Assembly: GCA_013696785.1 (NCBI GenBank)
Contig: JACCXW010000234.1
Location: 1 to 7,244 of the forward strand
Source: Geodermatophilaceae bacterium
GTDB lineage: Bacteria; Actinomycetota; Actinomycetes; Mycobacteriales; Geodermatophilaceae
DNA: 7,244 bases
Reading direction: 5' to 3'
Made by a program: the position numbers and the translations under genes. Positions 1 through 4,937 of this stretch are shown here, in pieces; position 1 is the stretch's first letter, and every line of letters begins with the position of its first letter. The notes beneath the pieces were generated by a model, which searched no databases, was not told the origin of the DNA, and saw only the letters and a program-made list of their open reading frames with translations.

Positions 1-220
1 GCTGGTCCCCCGGGCAGGCCGGCCACGTCGGCCTGACGTACGCGCTCTCCAGCTGAATCGACAGCCCCGCCCCGCCGTCGGGCGGGCGCACGGTCACCCA
101 ATCCGGCTCGTCCCGCCCGATCGGCCAGCCGAGCAGCCGGCTGTAGAACGCCCCCAGCACGCGCGGGTCCGGCGCGTCGAGCACGGCGGCCGTCAAGGTC
201 ATCCGAGGTGTCGCGGTCAC
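1..220 (-). CDS. VOC (glyoxalase-like) family protein, C-terminal part beyond window
   Basis: N-terminal 73 codons of a vicinal-oxygen-chelate-type protein; the rest lies beyond the left edge. After the start, the segment TLTAAVLDAPDP is followed by LGAFYSRLLGWPI, the beta-strand plus helix that opens a betaalphabetabetabeta VOC module, then DWVTVRPP and GLSIQLE, which resemble the next strands of the many small glyoxalase-like proteins of actinomycetes. Too little is present to see the metal ligands or assign a substrate. The GTG start at 220 is chosen because it overlaps the stop of the threonine aldolase gene by 4 bases (GTGA) and has a GAGGAG Shine-Dalgarno five bases upstream (226-231). 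An in-frame ATG at 202 is the alternative. It is the third gene of the DAHP synthase/threonine aldolase operon and is probably translationally coupled. The family call is fairly safe; the function is unknown. Confidence 0.78.
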   Translation of the reverse strand, partial: MTATPRMTLTAAVLDAPDPRVLGAFYSRLLGWPIGRDEPDWVTVRPPDGGAGLSIQLESAYVRPTWPACPGDQ

Positions 221-1236
221 GTCCGCTCCTCTTCAGCGAGCAGTTTCGGGAGCACAGCGGCTGCCCTGTCGACCTGTTCGTCGGTGATGTCCAGATGCGT
301 GACCAGCCGGATCCGGGACGGGCTGACGACGGAGATCAGGATTCCGGCGTCGCGGGCGGCGTCAGCCACCGCGTGCGCGTTGCCGTCCAGCTTCAGTACG
401 ACGATGTTCGTCTCGGGTTCATCCGCTCCGCAGGCGGTGGCCAGGGTCTTGGCCCGGGCGTGATCCTCGGCCAGCCGATCGATGTGGTGCGCCAGAGCGT
501 GCCGGCCGGCAGCGGCGAGTACGCCGGCCTGCCGCATCCCGCCGCCGAGCCGCTTGCGCAGGATGCGTGCCTTGCCGATCCGCTCCCGGCTGGACACGAC
601 CAGCGATCCCACCGGAGCCCCGAGACCCTTGGACAGGCATACGGACAGCGTGTCGAACAGGCCGCCGTATTCGGCCAGGCTGGTGCCGGTGGCCACGTGG
701 GCGTTCCAGATCCGCGCGCCGTCGCAGTGCAGCGACAGTTCGGCGTCGTCGGCGTACGCCCGGAGTGCCTTGAGCTGGTCGATCGGCTGGACCGAGCCAC
801 CGCCGCGGTTGTGCGTGTTTTCCACCGCGATGACGGCGGTACGCACGGTGTGCCAGTCCGGCGGACGCACCTGTGGGACGTAGGCGTCGAGGTCGAACCG
901 CCCCCGGTCCCCCAGGATCGTCCGCGTGCCGAGGCCGAACAGCGCCGCCGCGGCGCCCATCTCGTACGTGACGATGTGCGCGTCGCTATCACACAGGATC
1001 TCCTGGCCGGGCTCGGCGAGCAGCCGCAAGCTGATCTGGTTGCCCATGGTCCCGGACGGGACGAACAGCGCCGCTTCGTGTCCGAACAGCGCCGCGACCT
1101 CGGCCTCCAGTGCGTTGACGGTCGGATCCTCGGCATAGACGTCGTCGCCGACCACCGCCTCGGCCATCGCCTGGCGCATGGCCGGGGTCGGCTTCGTGAC
1201 GGTGTCCGATCGGAGGTCGACTGAGGCGCTAACCAC
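217..1236 (-). CDS. ltaE: Low-specificity L-threonine aldolase (PLP-dependent, fold type I)
   Basis: Predicted cytoplasmic enzyme of 339 residues that cleaves L-threonine/L-allo-threonine to glycine and acetaldehyde; family members also act on other beta-hydroxy amino acids. The start is typical (VDLRSDTVTKPTPAM, 6-20). Visible motifs: VGDDVYAEDPTVN (29-41), the PSGTMGNQ phosphate-binding turn (60-67), the PLP-stacking His in DAHIV (His86), ENTHNRGGG (139-147), LHCDGAR with the PLP-pyridine Asp172 and Arg175, the Schiff-base lysine in CLSKGLGAPVGS (Lys203), GGGMRQAG (231-238), and a C-terminal substrate-carboxylate Arg in RIRLVTH (308-314). Length fits the family. The GTG start overlaps the last 8 bases of the DAHP synthase gene and has GGAG seven bases upstream (1244-1247); the stop overlaps the VOC gene by 4 bases. 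All catalytic residues are present, so it should be active. The exact stereo-preference (L-, L-allo-, beta-hydroxy analogues) cannot be read from the sequence. Confidence 0.93.
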   Translation of the reverse strand: MVSASVDLRSDTVTKPTPAMRQAMAEAVVGDDVYAEDPTVNALEAEVAALFGHEAALFVPSGTMGNQISLRLLAEPGQEILCDSDAHIVTYEMGAAAALFGLGTRTILGDRGRFDLDAYVPQVRPPDWHTVRTAVIAVENTHNRGGGSVQPIDQLKALRAYADDAELSLHCDGARIWNAHVATGTSLAEYGGLFDTLSVCLSKGLGAPVGSLVVSSRERIGKARILRKRLGGGMRQAGVLAAAGRHALAHHIDRLAEDHARAKTLATACGADEPETNIVVLKLDGNAHAVADAARDAGILISVVSPSRIRLVTHLDITDEQVDRAAAVLPKLLAEEERT

Positions 1237-2542
1237 GCAGCATCTCCGCGACGAGGAAGGCGAGTTCCAGGGACTGCCCGGTGTTGAGCCGCGGATCGCA
1301 GGCCGTCTCGTACCGGCCGGACAGGTCAGCGTCGCTGATGTCCTCGGCGCCGCCGAGGCACTCGGTGACGTTCTCGCCGGTGAGTTCGACGTGGATGCCG
1401 CCGGGATGCGTACCCAGCGCCCGGTGTACCTCGAAGAATCCCATCACCTCGTCGACCACCCGGTCGAAGTGCCTGGTCTTGAAGCCGGTGGAGGACTCGA
1501 TCGTGTTGCCGTGCATTGGGTCGCACTGCCAGACGACACGATGGCCGGTCCCTTCCACCTTCTCCACGATGGCCGGCAGCCGGTCACGTACGAGGCCGTT
1601 GCCCATCCGGCTGATCAAAGTGAGCCGGCCCGGTGTGTTGTCCGGGTCGAGGCGCTCGACGAGTTCGACGGCGATCTCCGGCGTACAGGTCGGTCCGAGT
1701 TTGACCCCGATCGGGTTGGCGGTCATGGCCGCGAAGGCGATGTGGGCGCCGTCGAGCTGACGGGTGCGGTCCCCCACCCACAGGAAGTGCCCCGACAGGT
1801 CGTACGCCGTCCCGTCCTCCAGCCGGGTCAGCGCCCGCTCGTACTCCAGGATCAGCGCCTCGTGGCTGCAGTACAGGTCGACGTTGCGCAGCGCCTCGTC
1901 GTTCACACCGCACGCGGCCATGAACGCCAGCGCACGGTCGATCTCCCGGGCGATCGTCTCGTAGCGGACGCCGGCCCGGGACCGGGTGACGAACTCGTTG
2001 TTCCAGTCGTGCACGGCGTGCAGGTCGGCGAGCCCGCCATGCGCGTACGCCCGGATCATGTTCATGGCGGCTGCGGAGTTGGCGTAAGCGCGGACCAACC
2101 GGTTCGGGTCGTGCACGCGGGCCTCGGGCGTGGCCTCCAGCGAGTTGACCATGTCGCCTCGATAGGAGGCCAGGCCGAGCGCGTCGAGTTCGGAGGACCG
2201 CGGCTTCGCGTACTGCCCGGCGATCCGGCCGACCTTGATCACCGGCATGCTCGCGCCGTAGGTGAGGACGACGGCCATCTGCAACAACGTGCGGGTGGTG
2301 GACCGCAGGTGCGGCTCGGTGTTGTCGTCGAAGGTCTCGGCGCAGTCCCCGCCCTGCAACAGGAACGCCCGCCCGTGCGCCACCTCGCCCAGCTTCGCTC
2401 GGAGCGAGTCGACCTCGGCCGGAGCGACGATCGGGGGGACCGTCTGCATCGTGGCGAGTACGGCGCGCAGAGCCTGCTCATCCGGCCATGACGGCTGCTG
2501 CTGGGCCGGAAGCTGCCGCCAGCCGTCGAGGTCATGGGTCAC
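1229..2542 (-). CDS. aroG: Class II 3-deoxy-D-arabino-heptulosonate 7-phosphate (DAHP) synthase
   Basis: Condenses phosphoenolpyruvate with erythrose 4-phosphate, the committed step into shikimate and aromatic amino acids; cytoplasmic, metal-dependent TIM barrel. With a GTG start at 2542 the protein has 437 residues. Hallmarks: LLQGGDCAETF (metal Cys67), GQYAKPRS (109-116), YRGDMVN (127-133), VKLGP (280-284), SRMGN (311-315), CDPMHGN (metal His344), HVELTGENVTEC (metal Glu386) and YETACDPRLN (metal Asp416). The Cys-His-Glu-Asp spacing closely follows the Mycobacterium tuberculosis enzyme as I recall it. The reading frame stays open to an ATG at 2668, but the extra residues do not look like the family. 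The WRQLPAQQQPSWPDEQ segment after the GTG does match the usual N-terminus. The chosen start has only a weak GAGCGG ribosome site. The N-terminus is about 20 residues shorter than the mycobacterial protein, which may affect allosteric control. It is the first gene of an operon with the threonine aldolase. Confidence 0.96.
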   Translation of the reverse strand: MTHDLDGWRQLPAQQQPSWPDEQALRAVLATMQTVPPIVAPAEVDSLRAKLGEVAHGRAFLLQGGDCAETFDDNTEPHLRSTTRTLLQMAVVLTYGASMPVIKVGRIAGQYAKPRSSELDALGLASYRGDMVNSLEATPEARVHDPNRLVRAYANSAAAMNMIRAYAHGGLADLHAVHDWNNEFVTRSRAGVRYETIAREIDRALAFMAACGVNDEALRNVDLYCSHEALILEYERALTRLEDGTAYDLSGHFLWVGDRTRQLDGAHIAFAAMTANPIGVKLGPTCTPEIAVELVERLDPDNTPGRLTLISRMGNGLVRDRLPAIVEKVEGTGHRVVWQCDPMHGNTIESSTGFKTRHFDRVVDEVMGFFEVHRALGTHPGGIHVELTGENVTECLGGAEDISDADLSGRYETACDPRLNTGQSLELAFLVAEMLRG

Positions 2543-2630
2543 CCGCTCAGGGTAGTTGGCCGCCGCGCACCGGTCGCGGGCGAACCCGTCCGCGCACCTG
2601 AGCCGGGTCACCCGCGACGTGCAGGCACCG

Positions 2631-2681
2631 TGATCATGGGGAACCGCCGGCTCCGACGGGATGATCATGGCGAACTACCGG
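2631..2681. repeat. Imperfect 20-bp direct repeat upstream of DAHP synthase
   Basis: Copy one (2631-2650) begins TGATCATGGGGAAC and copy two (2662-2681) begins TGATCATGGCGAAC. The 20-base units agree at 17 positions and start 31 bases apart, three helical turns. Each contains the palindrome TGATCA. The repeats lie 89-139 bases upstream of the DAHP synthase start, a plausible place for a regulator to bind, but no known operator is recognised. Confidence 0.55.
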
Positions 2682-2767
2682 GCCTGGCCGGTCAAGTCCC
2701 GAGATCACCGGGTGGATGGGCCGGGGGTCCTTCCCGTGCTGCCCCGGATCGCGGCGCACGTGGCCGC

Positions 2768-2796
2768 TTGGCAACAGCGCTAACATTCGTTACGTT
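2768..2796 (+). promoter_or_regulatory. Candidate sigma-70-type promoter of the NTF2-like/TetR/DUF1772 operon
   Basis: TTGGCA (2768-2773) matches the -35 consensus at five of six positions. With a 17-base spacer it is followed by TACGTT (2791-2796), a degenerate -10 keeping the T, A and final T. Transcription would then begin near 2803, giving a leader of about 24 bases that includes the GAAGGAG ribosome site at 2816-2822. The -10 lies inside the tandem palindromes, so bound repressor would block RNA polymerase. This is inferred from position and consensus only. Confidence 0.45.
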
Positions 2797-2807
2797 AACT
2801 ATCGTTA
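2781..2807. promoter_or_regulatory. Tandem palindromic operator, likely TetR-family binding site
   Basis: Two 12-base units, TAACATTCGTTA (2781-2792) and TAACTATCGTTA (2796-2807), are separated by CGT. Each has the inverted ends TAAC and GTTA, they differ at only two central positions, and they repeat every 15 bases. The whole 27-base block is itself roughly palindromic. It is conspicuously AT-rich for this GC-rich genome and lies 20 bases before the first gene of an operon that encodes a TetR-type repressor. Size, symmetry and position fit an autoregulatory operator that could bind two dimers. The pairing with the encoded TetR protein is inference. Confidence 0.65.
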
Positions 2808-2826
2808 TCCTGGCTGAAGGAGCGGC

Positions 2827-3222
2827 ATGCTCGATCAACTCGCCCGAGGACTGGAGACGGCAGACGCTGTGGCCGTGATCGCCACGCTGGCCGAGGACGT
2901 CACCCTCCGCGTCGCGGTACACGACCAGCCGTTCGAGGGCCGGCCGGCCGCCGGCGCCATCCTCGGAGCGGTCCTCGACGGAGCGCTGCACGACATCACC
3001 GTCGTGGAGACGATCGAGGGCGACGGCGTGACCGTCCTGATGCTCAGCGCCCAGGTCGCGGAGCACCCGGGCCGGGCCGACGGGCTGCTCGTCGTCCGGC
3101 CGGACGCCACCGGCCAGATCAAAGATCTGACCGTCTTCCTGCGCCCGCTCCCGGCACTGAACGCGCTGGCCGATGACATGGGCCGGCGACTGGGCGGTCC
3201 GCTGCCGACCGAAGACCGCTGA
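2827..3222 (+). CDS. Small NTF2-like (SnoaL-fold) protein
   Basis: A 131-residue protein with the layout of nuclear-transport-factor-2-like domains: an N-terminal helix pair (LARGLETADAVAVIATLAEDVTLRV, about 5-29) leads into a strand with the characteristic DV-x-L-R pattern. A helix across the bound cavity follows (RPAAGAILGAVLDG, 39-52), then beta-strands HDITVVETIEG, VTVLMLSAQV and GLLVVRPDATGQIKDLTVFLRPL (about 84-106). The FLRPLPALNALA ending is familiar from actinobacterial proteins annotated only as NTF2-like. No signal peptide or membrane segment is visible. Members of the fold include cyclases, isomerases and ligand-binding proteins, and no catalytic residue set can be assigned here. 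A GAAGGAG ribosome site lies four bases before the ATG. It is the first gene of the operon with the TetR regulator (16-base gap) and so is probably under its control. Binding or processing of a small hydrophobic ligand is possible but unproven. Confidence 0.75.
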   Translation: MLDQLARGLETADAVAVIATLAEDVTLRVAVHDQPFEGRPAAGAILGAVLDGALHDITVVETIEGDGVTVLMLSAQVAEHPGRADGLLVVRPDATGQIKDLTVFLRPLPALNALADDMGRRLGGPLPTEDR

Positions 3223-3238
3223 CGGACAGAATCGGTGC

Positions 3239-3862
3239 GTGACGTCGCCCTCAAGCCGCCGGCGGCGAGGTGCCGGACACGAGCTGCGTGCCGTCGTGGT
3301 CGGGGCGGCGACGGATCTGCTGGCGCAGCTCGGCGACGTACAGGCCCTCACGATGCGGGCAGTCGCGGCGGCCGCCGGTGTCACGCCGCCGTCGGTGTAC
3401 CGCCACTTCCCGGACAAAGAGACGCTCGTCCGAACGGTCATCGAGGAGCGCTTCGACGCGTTCACCCACGACGTCACCGCGGCCGCCGAGTCTGCCGGCG
3501 AGCACCCGACGGCACGTCTGCAGGCGATGGCCCGGGCCTACGTCCGTTCGGGCCTGGAGCGGCCGGGGCACTATCGCGTGCTCTTTAGCGCTACGAACGC
3601 CGGACCCGCCGCCCTGGGCCTGGCAGGGCGGGCCGAGCACCCCGGTGCCAGGTCCTTCGGTGCCCTGGTCGAAGCGGTCACCGCGTGCCTGCCCGCCCGA
3701 CGCGTCGACACCGCGGTCCTGCTGGCGACCGAACTGTGGGCCTCGCTGCACGGCATCGTGGACCTGCGCATCACCAAGCCAGAGATGCCCTGGCCGGACG
3801 CGATCGAGCTGATCGACGCGGCGCTGTCCGCCGTACGCGCGGCAATGGAGCCCGGCCCCTAG
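3239..3862 (+). CDS. TetR/AcrR-family transcriptional regulator with WHG-type C-terminal domain
   Basis: DNA-binding repressor of 207 residues using the GTG start at 3239. The N-terminal tail is basic (SSRRRRGAGHELR), followed by helix 1 (RAVVVGAATDLLAQLG, 17-32) and the TetR helix-turn-helix, TMRAVAAAAGVTPPSVYRHFPDKETL (38-63), whose VYRHFPDKE recognition end is diagnostic. The ligand-binding half has RPGHYRVLFS (108-117) and ELWASLHGIVDL (165-176); the W-x3-HG core marks the WHG/TetR_C_33 group. The frame is open further upstream to an ATG at 3173, but that extension would overlap the preceding gene by 50 bases and is not family-like. The Shine-Dalgarno for the GTG is weak (GACGGACAG region), so coupling to the upstream gene is likely. 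It sits between the NTF2-like and DUF1772 genes, and the tandem palindromes 432 bases upstream of its start are its likely operator. The inducer is unknown. Confidence 0.92.
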   Translation: MTSPSSRRRRGAGHELRAVVVGAATDLLAQLGDVQALTMRAVAAAAGVTPPSVYRHFPDKETLVRTVIEERFDAFTHDVTAAAESAGEHPTARLQAMARAYVRSGLERPGHYRVLFSATNAGPAALGLAGRAEHPGARSFGALVEAVTACLPARRVDTAVLLATELWASLHGIVDLRITKPEMPWPDAIELIDAALSAVRAAMEPGP

Positions 3863-3875
3863 ACAACGGAGTCCC

Positions 3876-4316
3876 ATGGAATTGCTCACGTTCGCCACGC
3901 TGACCGTCACCGGGTTCGTCTCCTGCGCGGAGTTCGGCTCCTACGCCTTCGTCCACCCCGTGCTGCGCCCGCTCCCGCAGCGGGAGCGCATCGTTGTCGA
4001 GAAGGGGTTGTTGAAGACGTTCGGGCGGGTGATGCCGGTCGGGATGACGCTGTCCCTGCTCCTCGCGATCACCTTTGCCAGCAACGGGGATTCCGGTTCG
4101 TGGTGGTCCTGGTCCGCCGCGGCCGCGTTCGCTGCCGCGCTGGTCTTCACCGTCGTGGTCAATGTGCCCATCAACCTCGCCACCGGCCGGTGGGACGCCG
4201 ATCACCCACCGGCGGGATGGGAGCAGACCCGCGGCCGCTGGGAGTTCTTCCAGGGCGTCCGCTCGTGGCTGCTGCTGATCGGGTTCGTCCTGGTGTGCGC
4301 GGCCGTGACGAGCTGA
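3876..4316 (+). CDS. DUF1772 / anthrone oxygenase-like four-helix membrane protein
   Basis: A 146-residue integral membrane protein with four hydrophobic segments: about 3-25 (FATLTVTGFVSCAEFGSYAF), 48-68 (through GMTLSLLLAITFA), 79-101 (AAAAFAAALVFTVVVNVPIN) and 127-145 (SWLLLIGFVLVCAAV). The conserved signature of the family is present after the third helix: NVPIN (96-100), then W106, W115, R119, RW (121-122) and R129 before helix four. Some fungal members are anthrone oxygenases acting on polyketides. Most bacterial members have no assigned activity, so a mono-oxygenase role here is only a possibility. An ACGGAG ribosome site lies just upstream (3866-3871), and the gene starts 13 bases after the TetR stop, so it is the third gene of the operon. 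TetR control of a small membrane protein would fit a response to a hydrophobic compound, but this is inference. Confidence 0.85.
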   Translation: MELLTFATLTVTGFVSCAEFGSYAFVHPVLRPLPQRERIVVEKGLLKTFGRVMPVGMTLSLLLAITFASNGDSGSWWSWSAAAAFAAALVFTVVVNVPINLATGRWDADHPPAGWEQTRGRWEFFQGVRSWLLLIGFVLVCAAVTS

Positions 4317-4317
4317 C

Positions 4318-4351
4318 CGGCTTCAAGCCGCCGTGCCGGCTTCCGGGCGGC
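4318..4351. terminator. Candidate bidirectional hairpin terminator between convergent genes
   Basis: The 37 bases between the DUF1772 stop and the AhpD-like stop contain two overlapping GC-rich hairpins. One pairs CGGCTT (4318-4323) with AAGCCG (4325-4330) around a very tight loop. The other pairs GCCGC (4327-4331) with GCGGC (4347-4351), enclosing CCGG-CTT-CCGG (4336-4346). There is no T tract, as is common in actinomycetes. Location between converging genes supports termination; strength is unknown. Confidence 0.4.
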
Positions 4352-4353
4352 GT

Positions 4354-4824
4354 TCACCACTCCTGGCCGGCCACCTGCCTGGTGGTCACGTTGAGACGGT
4401 TCCAGACGTTGATGTTGGCGATCGCGAGCACCAGTGCGGCGAGGCCCTGCTCGTCGTAGTGTCGAGCGGCCTCCGCCCAGATCTCGTCTGGGACCGGGTC
4501 GGCGCGATCGCTGAGCCGAGTCGCCGCCTCGGTAAGAGCCAGTGCAGCTCGTTCGGCGTCGGTGAAGTAGGGCGCATCCCGCCAGGCCGCCACCGCGAAC
4601 AGTCGCTCGTCGGACTCGCCTAGCTTCCTGGCGATCCGCGGATGTTGGACGGCGCAGACGCCGCAGCCGTTGATCTGGCTCGCGCGGAGGCTGACCAGCT
4701 CGAGTGTCTTCGGCGGTACGCCGCTCGCGTTAATAGCCTTGCCCAGATCCTGTAGAGCCTGCATCGCGGCAGGTACGACGAAGACCGGGTTGTCCATCCT
4801 GGCGTGCAGGGTTGTTGTCTGCAT
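4354..4824 (-). CDS. Carboxymuconolactone decarboxylase family (AhpD-like) protein, ECF41-associated
   Basis: A 156-residue alpha-helical protein. It carries the full AhpD-type redox motif E-x11-C-x2-C-x3-H: Glu42, Cys54, Cys57 and His61 within LELVSLRASQINGCGVCAVQH. The CGVC pair is the peroxidatic/resolving cysteine pair of alkylhydroperoxidase-like members, so thiol-based peroxide or electrophile reduction is more likely than true decarboxylation. The C-terminal segment LAALVLAIANINVWNRLNVTT is typical of the family. The ATG at 4824 is preferred because AAGGAG (4830-4835) lies five bases upstream. The frame continues to an ATG at 4875, but that would run through the intergenic inverted repeat. 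It is divergent from an ECF41 sigma factor, the classic arrangement in which a COE (carboxymuconolactone decarboxylase/oxidoreductase/epimerase) gene is the sigma factor's target. The physiological substrate is not known for these pairs. Confidence 0.92.
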   Translation of the reverse strand: MQTTTLHARMDNPVFVVPAAMQALQDLGKAINASGVPPKTLELVSLRASQINGCGVCAVQHPRIARKLGESDERLFAVAAWRDAPYFTDAERAALALTEAATRLSDRADPVPDEIWAEAARHYDEQGLAALVLAIANINVWNRLNVTTRQVAGQEW

Positions 4825-4844
4825 GTGCTCTCCTTCGGCTGACT

Positions 4845-4887
4845 TGCCGATGTGAGGGCCGAACATCGACCTCATGTCACATCGGCA
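4845..4887. repeat. Perfect 11-bp inverted repeat in the AhpD-like/ECF41 divergent promoter region
   Basis: TGCCGATGTGA (4845-4855) is exactly repeated as its reverse complement TCACATCGGCA (4877-4887), with 21 bases between. The arms start 32 bases apart, three helical turns. The downstream arm overlaps the ECF41-type -35 box of the sigma gene. The upstream arm places the same TCACATCGGCA on the minus strand towards the AhpD-like gene. It could be a paired promoter recognition element, a regulator operator, or a stem in a longer transcript. Confidence 0.6.
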
Positions 4888-4901
4888 GGGTTTGGTCGGT
4901 C
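4875..4901 (+). promoter_or_regulatory. Candidate ECF41-type autoregulated promoter of the sigma factor gene
   Basis: TGTCACA (4875-4881) is an exact match to the -35 element I recall for ECF41 promoters. Sixteen bases later comes GGTC (4898-4901), one mismatch from the expected CGTC -10. A start near 4908 would leave a leader of about 30 bases holding the GAAGGA ribosome site (4923-4928). On the minus strand the same bases read TGTGACA, one mismatch from the -35, but no good -10 follows towards the AhpD-like gene. Confidence 0.55.
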
Positions 4902-4937
4902 AGTGGTATGACCCGACGCGACGAAGGAATGTGACCG

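Larger units (their letters stand above)
2543..2826. other. Divergent intergenic region between DAHP synthase and the TetR operon
   Basis: The longest non-coding stretch in the window (284 bases). Its left part, adjoining the DAHP synthase start, is GC-rich and holds an imperfect 20-bp direct repeat (2631-2681) and a second copy (2605-2615) of the GGGTCACCCGC sequence that covers the DAHP synthase start codon (2536-2546). Its right part has an AT-rich island with two TAAC-N4-GTTA palindromes over a candidate promoter for the plus-strand operon. A leftward promoter for DAHP synthase must also lie here, but the best -35-like hexamer (TTGACC, minus strand 2695-2690) has no well-spaced -10. I find no Trp-codon run that would indicate an aromatic amino acid attenuator peptide. 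Confidence 0.7.

Noticed and set aside
208..1224. Long plus-strand open frame of 338 codons opposite the threonine aldolase gene
   Set aside because: It is the mirror of a gene with complete catalytic motifs in GC-rich DNA. Its translation is low-complexity and Arg/Gly/Asp-rich with no recognisable domain.
1178..2491. Plus-strand open frame of 437 codons opposite DAHP synthase
   Set aside because: It is antisense to a highly conserved enzyme. The open frame follows from codon bias (few stops opposite G/C-ending codons) and no family is recognised.
2690..2695. TTGACC on the minus strand as the -35 of a DAHP synthase promoter
   Set aside because: The hexamer is good, but the candidate -10 sequences lie at 12 or 20 bases, outside normal spacing, so it is not listed as a promoter.
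2543..2700. Trp- or aromatic-attenuator leader peptide upstream of DAHP synthase
   Set aside because: Such leaders occur before some actinomycete aromatic genes, but no run of Trp, Phe or Tyr codons and no clear terminator/antiterminator pair is visible on the minus strand.
2661..2783. Possible 40-residue plus-strand peptide between DAHP synthase and the NTF2-like gene
   Set aside because: No convincing ribosome site, no recognisable sequence, and it runs through the candidate promoter and into the first palindrome; more likely chance.
2692..3477. Minus-strand open frame of 261 codons opposite the NTF2-like and TetR genes
   Set aside because: It crosses two well-supported plus-strand genes and the operator region, and its translation is Arg/Ser/Pro-rich without motifs.
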